A stretch of DNA of 6,451 bases. It comes from Chloroflexota bacterium (lineage in GTDB: Bacteria; Chloroflexota; Dehalococcoidia; SM23-28-2; RBG-16-64-32). The notes under the pieces are model-generated. The model worked only from the letters and a program-made list of their open reading frames with translations, made no database searches and was not told where the DNA came from. The stretch lies in contig JACPQO010000021.1 of the NCBI GenBank assembly GCA_016190405.1, positions 1 through 6,451 on the forward strand, read 5' to 3'. Positions 5,200 to 6,451 of this stretch are shown here, piece after piece; within the stretch, counting starts at the first letter, position 1, and each line of letters begins with the position of its first letter. Made by a program: the position numbers and the translations under genes.

Positions 5200-5221
5200 G
5201 TCGGGGTCTTTAGACCCCGAC
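5200..5221. repeat. Hairpin 1 inside the MITE-like element
   Basis: Stem GTCGGGGTCT (5200-5209) / AGACCCCGAC (5212-5221), a perfect 10 bp, with TT between. The apex form is CT-NN-AG, as in the RAYT hairpins. Confidence 0.85.
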
Positions 5222-5229
5222 GGTGGTTC

Positions 5230-5251
5230 GCGAGGGTCTGAAGACCCTCGC
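5230..5251. repeat. Hairpin 2 inside the MITE-like element
   Basis: Stem GCGAGGGTCT (5230-5239) / AGACCCTCGC (5242-5251), a perfect 10 bp, with GA between. The inner six pairs equal those of hairpin 1, while the outer pairs differ yet still pair. Confidence 0.85.
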
Positions 5252-5410
5252 CTACGAGGTGGTGGCCGGTGTCGACTTATTTTGTCAATGACCATAAACC
5301 TGCGGCATGACCCCACCCCAAGGCGCAGGCGGATGCCCGCGGCCGCGGCCAGCCGGTAGCAGGCGGCCCTCACTCCGACCCTTTGGCTGCGCTCAGGACA
5401 GGCCTGGCGG

Positions 5411-5449
5411 TCACCCCTCTCCCGCTTGCGGGAGAGGGGACAGGGGTGA
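5411..5449. repeat. Strong 12-bp hairpin with an alternative outer arm
   Basis: CCCCTCTCCCGC (5414-5425) pairs perfectly with GCGGGAGAGGGG (5428-5439) across TT. In addition TCACCCCT (5411-5418) can pair with AGGGGTGA (5442-5449), competing for the same left arm. It may stop transcription or be a REP-type repeat; no T-run follows. Confidence 0.75.
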
Positions 5450-5465
5450 GGGTTCATCGAAGCAG

Positions 5466-5492
5466 GGAACCCGAACCCCGAACCTAGAACCG
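5466..5492. repeat. Degenerate C-rich GAACCC(C) tandem array
   Basis: GAAC recurs at 5467, 5473, 5480 and 5487 (spacing 6, 7, 7) with C-rich intervals. It ends eight bases before the -35 of the next gene. Confidence 0.55.
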
Positions 5493-5499
5493 AGTCCGT

Positions 5500-5528
5500 T
5501 TGACGCCTCCCATAGCGGGGGCTATCAT
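5500..5528 (+). promoter_or_regulatory. Sigma-70-type promoter of the oxidoreductase gene, with an overlapping inverted repeat
   Basis: -35 TTGACG (5500-5505, 5 of 6), a 17-bp spacer, and -10 TATCAT (5523-5528, 5 of 6). The predicted start is near 5535, giving a leader of about 45 nt. An inverted repeat ATAGC-GGGG-GCTAT (5512-5525) lies in the spacer and enters the -10, in a suitable place for a repressor site. Confidence 0.7.
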
Positions 5529-5579
5529 TGGGTCGCGATTTTGGTAGTGATTCCTTCCTAAATGATCGAGGAGGGTTAG

Positions 5580-6451
5580 ATGGCCCCGTCCACGGAGTTC
5601 CCCGGCAATGTCTTCTACGCGCTGCTGTTCTTCGGGTTCCTGGGCTTCTTCGTCTACTCGGCCGGGGTGCGCTTCCGCTGGTTCCTGCGGGGCAAGTGGG
5701 TCAACCGGTTCAGCGACCCGTTCCAGCGCGCCCTGGGGCTGATCCCGTGGCTGCTGGGCAACGCCCGCGTGGCGCGGCCCCGCTACTGGTACTCGGGCGT
5801 CCTGCACACGTTCATCTGGTGGGGCTTCATCATCCTCCAGGTCCGCACCCTGAACTTCCTGCTCAACGGCATCGACCACGACGTCAGCCTCGAGAAGCTG
5901 CTGGGCGATGTGTACGACTTCGGGCTGCGGGCGCCCCTGGACGTCTTCAACATCCTGGTGATCGTCGGCGTGGCGATGGCGGCCTGGCAGCGTTTCGTCT
6001 GGCGGCCGCAGCGGATGACGCTCAACTTCGATGGCTGGATCATCCTGGGGCTCATCGCCTGGCTGATGGTCACCGACGTGATGACCAACAGCGCCGAGTT
6101 CGCCCTTTTCGGCGGCGACCACAGACAGCTCTCCTTCCTGGCTTACGGGTTCTCCGAACTGTGGGACGGCATCGGCTTCAGCGGGCAGGGGATGGAGGCC
6201 TTCCACGTCGTCTGGTGGTACTCGCACCTGGTGGACTTCCTCGTCTTTCTCTGCTACCTGCCCTACTCCAAGCACTCGCACGTGCTGACCATCGCGCCCC
6301 AGGTGTTCACCCGCCGCCTGGAGCCGACCGGCGTGCTGGCGCCGATCCCGGACTTCGAGAAGGCGGAGAGCTTCGGCGCCGGCAAGCTGGAGGACTTCAC
6401 CTGGAAGCAGCTCCTGGACTCCTACACCTGCACCGAGTGCGGGCGCTGCAC
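5580..6451 (+). CDS. NarI-like cytochrome b / Fe-S oxidoreductase, probable ETF:menaquinone oxidoreductase, N-terminal part
   Basis: 290 residues seen; the frame is open at the window edge. GAGGAGGG at 5568-5575 fixes the ATG at 5580. The N-terminal half is a NarI-like membrane domain with about five segments (roughly 10-32, 72-95, 119-137, 152-170, 206-230). Candidate heme b ligands are H76 (GVLHTFIWWGF), H209 and H216 (EAFHVVWWYSHLVDF), with H232/H234 in KHSH. A soluble domain then begins, and the window ends inside a ferredoxin-type cluster motif CTECGRC (C284, C287, C290). Known proteins of this build (about 700 residues, with HdrD-like CCG domains; for example mycobacterial EtfD) carry electrons from ETF to menaquinone during fatty-acid oxidation. 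The acyl-CoA synthetase nearby agrees with this. GlpC/HdrD-type relatives with other donors are the alternative, because the rest of the protein is not visible. Confidence 0.85.
   Translation, partial: MAPSTEFPGNVFYALLFFGFLGFFVYSAGVRFRWFLRGKWVNRFSDPFQRALGLIPWLLGNARVARPRYWYSGVLHTFIWWGFIILQVRTLNFLLNGIDHDVSLEKLLGDVYDFGLRAPLDVFNILVIVGVAMAAWQRFVWRPQRMTLNFDGWIILGLIAWLMVTDVMTNSAEFALFGGDHRQLSFLAYGFSELWDGIGFSGQGMEAFHVVWWYSHLVDFLVFLCYLPYSKHSHVLTIAPQVFTRRLEPTGVLAPIPDFEKAESFGAGKLEDFTWKQLLDSYTCTECGRC

Larger units (their letters stand above)
5149..5305. mobile_element. MITE-like 157-bp inverted-repeat element with two internal hairpins
   Basis: The outer arms at 5149-5183 and 5271-5305 are 35-bp terminal inverted repeats, equal in length and matching at 28 of 35 positions, beginning CCGCAGGTT. 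Symmetry continues inward more loosely to GTAGG (5196-5200) and CCTAC (5251-5255). The centre holds two hairpins. No coding capacity is present and no clear target duplication is seen at the ends. It would be a non-autonomous element; which transposase moves it is unknown. Confidence 0.7.
5306..5498. repeat. Non-coding repeat patchwork, including a widespread-type interspersed repeat
   Basis: No gene is supported here. It contains a 12-bp palindrome CCGCGGCCGCGG (5337-5348), a CCTTTGGCTGCGCTCAGGAC unit (5380-5399) of a form I recall as dispersed in many high-GC genomes, the hairpin at 5411-5449, and a C-rich heptamer array. The minus-strand reading of this stretch (HPCPLSRKRERG, CPERSQRV) is the usual translation of such dispersed repeats, not a protein. 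Confidence 0.6.

Noticed and set aside
5101..5251. CRISPR array from repeated G-rich units and hairpins
   Set aside because: Units are 7 bp in tandem without spacers, and the hairpins are two different sequences; no cas genes are present.
5337..5348. CCGCGGCCGCGG palindrome as an operator
   Set aside because: It is more than 150 bp from either promoter and such palindromes are easily expected in GC-rich DNA.
5119..5457. 112-residue minus-strand protein (HPCPLSRKRERG, CPERSQRV)
   Set aside because: A well-known kind of spurious translation from dispersed repeats; it spans the MITE-like element and hairpins.
5484..6281. 265-residue minus-strand reading frame
   Set aside because: Acidic, repetitive shadow of the oxidoreductase gene, which has promoter, Shine-Dalgarno sequence, membrane segments and a cluster motif on the plus strand.

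Overview
The window is GC-rich (roughly two thirds G+C by eye), gene-dense bacterial DNA with good Shine-Dalgarno sequences and recognisable sigma-70-type promoters. The gene set suggests an aerobic, fatty-acid-using chromosome: an acyl-CoA synthetase, an Eis-type acetyltransferase, and a membrane NarI-like/Fe-S protein of the ETF:menaquinone oxidoreductase type. A Chloroflexota lineage (Dehalococcoidia-like) is my best guess, from general resemblance of the proteins and interspersed repeats; an actinobacterial or other high-GC origin is not excluded.

Layout. (1) 2-748 is the C-terminal part of an acyl-CoA synthetase. It is followed by a small IS200-like/RAYT transposase (784-1263) between two homologous hairpins. 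A 20-bp near-exact copy of the synthetase gene's end is found again after the transposase, just before a GNAT acetyltransferase (1331-1930). Removing the 555-bp insert restores a tight synthetase-GNAT operon with a 27-nt gap. A small four-helix membrane protein (1944-2387) follows in the same direction. (2) 2551-3742 is an unusual cluster of very small genes. Two paralogous 84-residue SH3/KOW-like proteins, both on the minus strand, flank a plus-strand winged-helix regulator. An AT-rich divergent promoter region lies between paralogue 1 and the regulator, and a 59-residue gene sits upstream of paralogue 2 in one short operon. This is the best candidate for an undescribed system; its function cannot be read from the sequence. 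(3) 3854-5083 on the minus strand encodes an Eis-like GNAT/SCP2-fold acetyltransferase, apparently expressed from a leaderless promoter beside a G-rich heptamer array. (4) 5084-5579 is a gene-free patchwork of repeats: a G4-capable heptamer array, a 157-bp MITE-like inverted-repeat element carrying two hairpins, a widespread-type interspersed repeat, a strong 12-bp hairpin and a C-rich degenerate heptamer array. (5) From 5580 to the window end runs the N-terminal part of a NarI-like cytochrome b/Fe-S oxidoreductase behind a good promoter.

How the parts fit. The acyl-CoA synthetase activates fatty acids, and the terminal oxidoreductase probably passes beta-oxidation electrons (via ETF) to quinone, so the two metabolic genes are thematically linked though not in one operon. 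Between them lie small regulatory genes and transposase-linked hairpin repeats. All four hairpins of the RAYT and the MITE-like element share the apex form CT-NN-AG, suggesting they may belong to one REP-type family.
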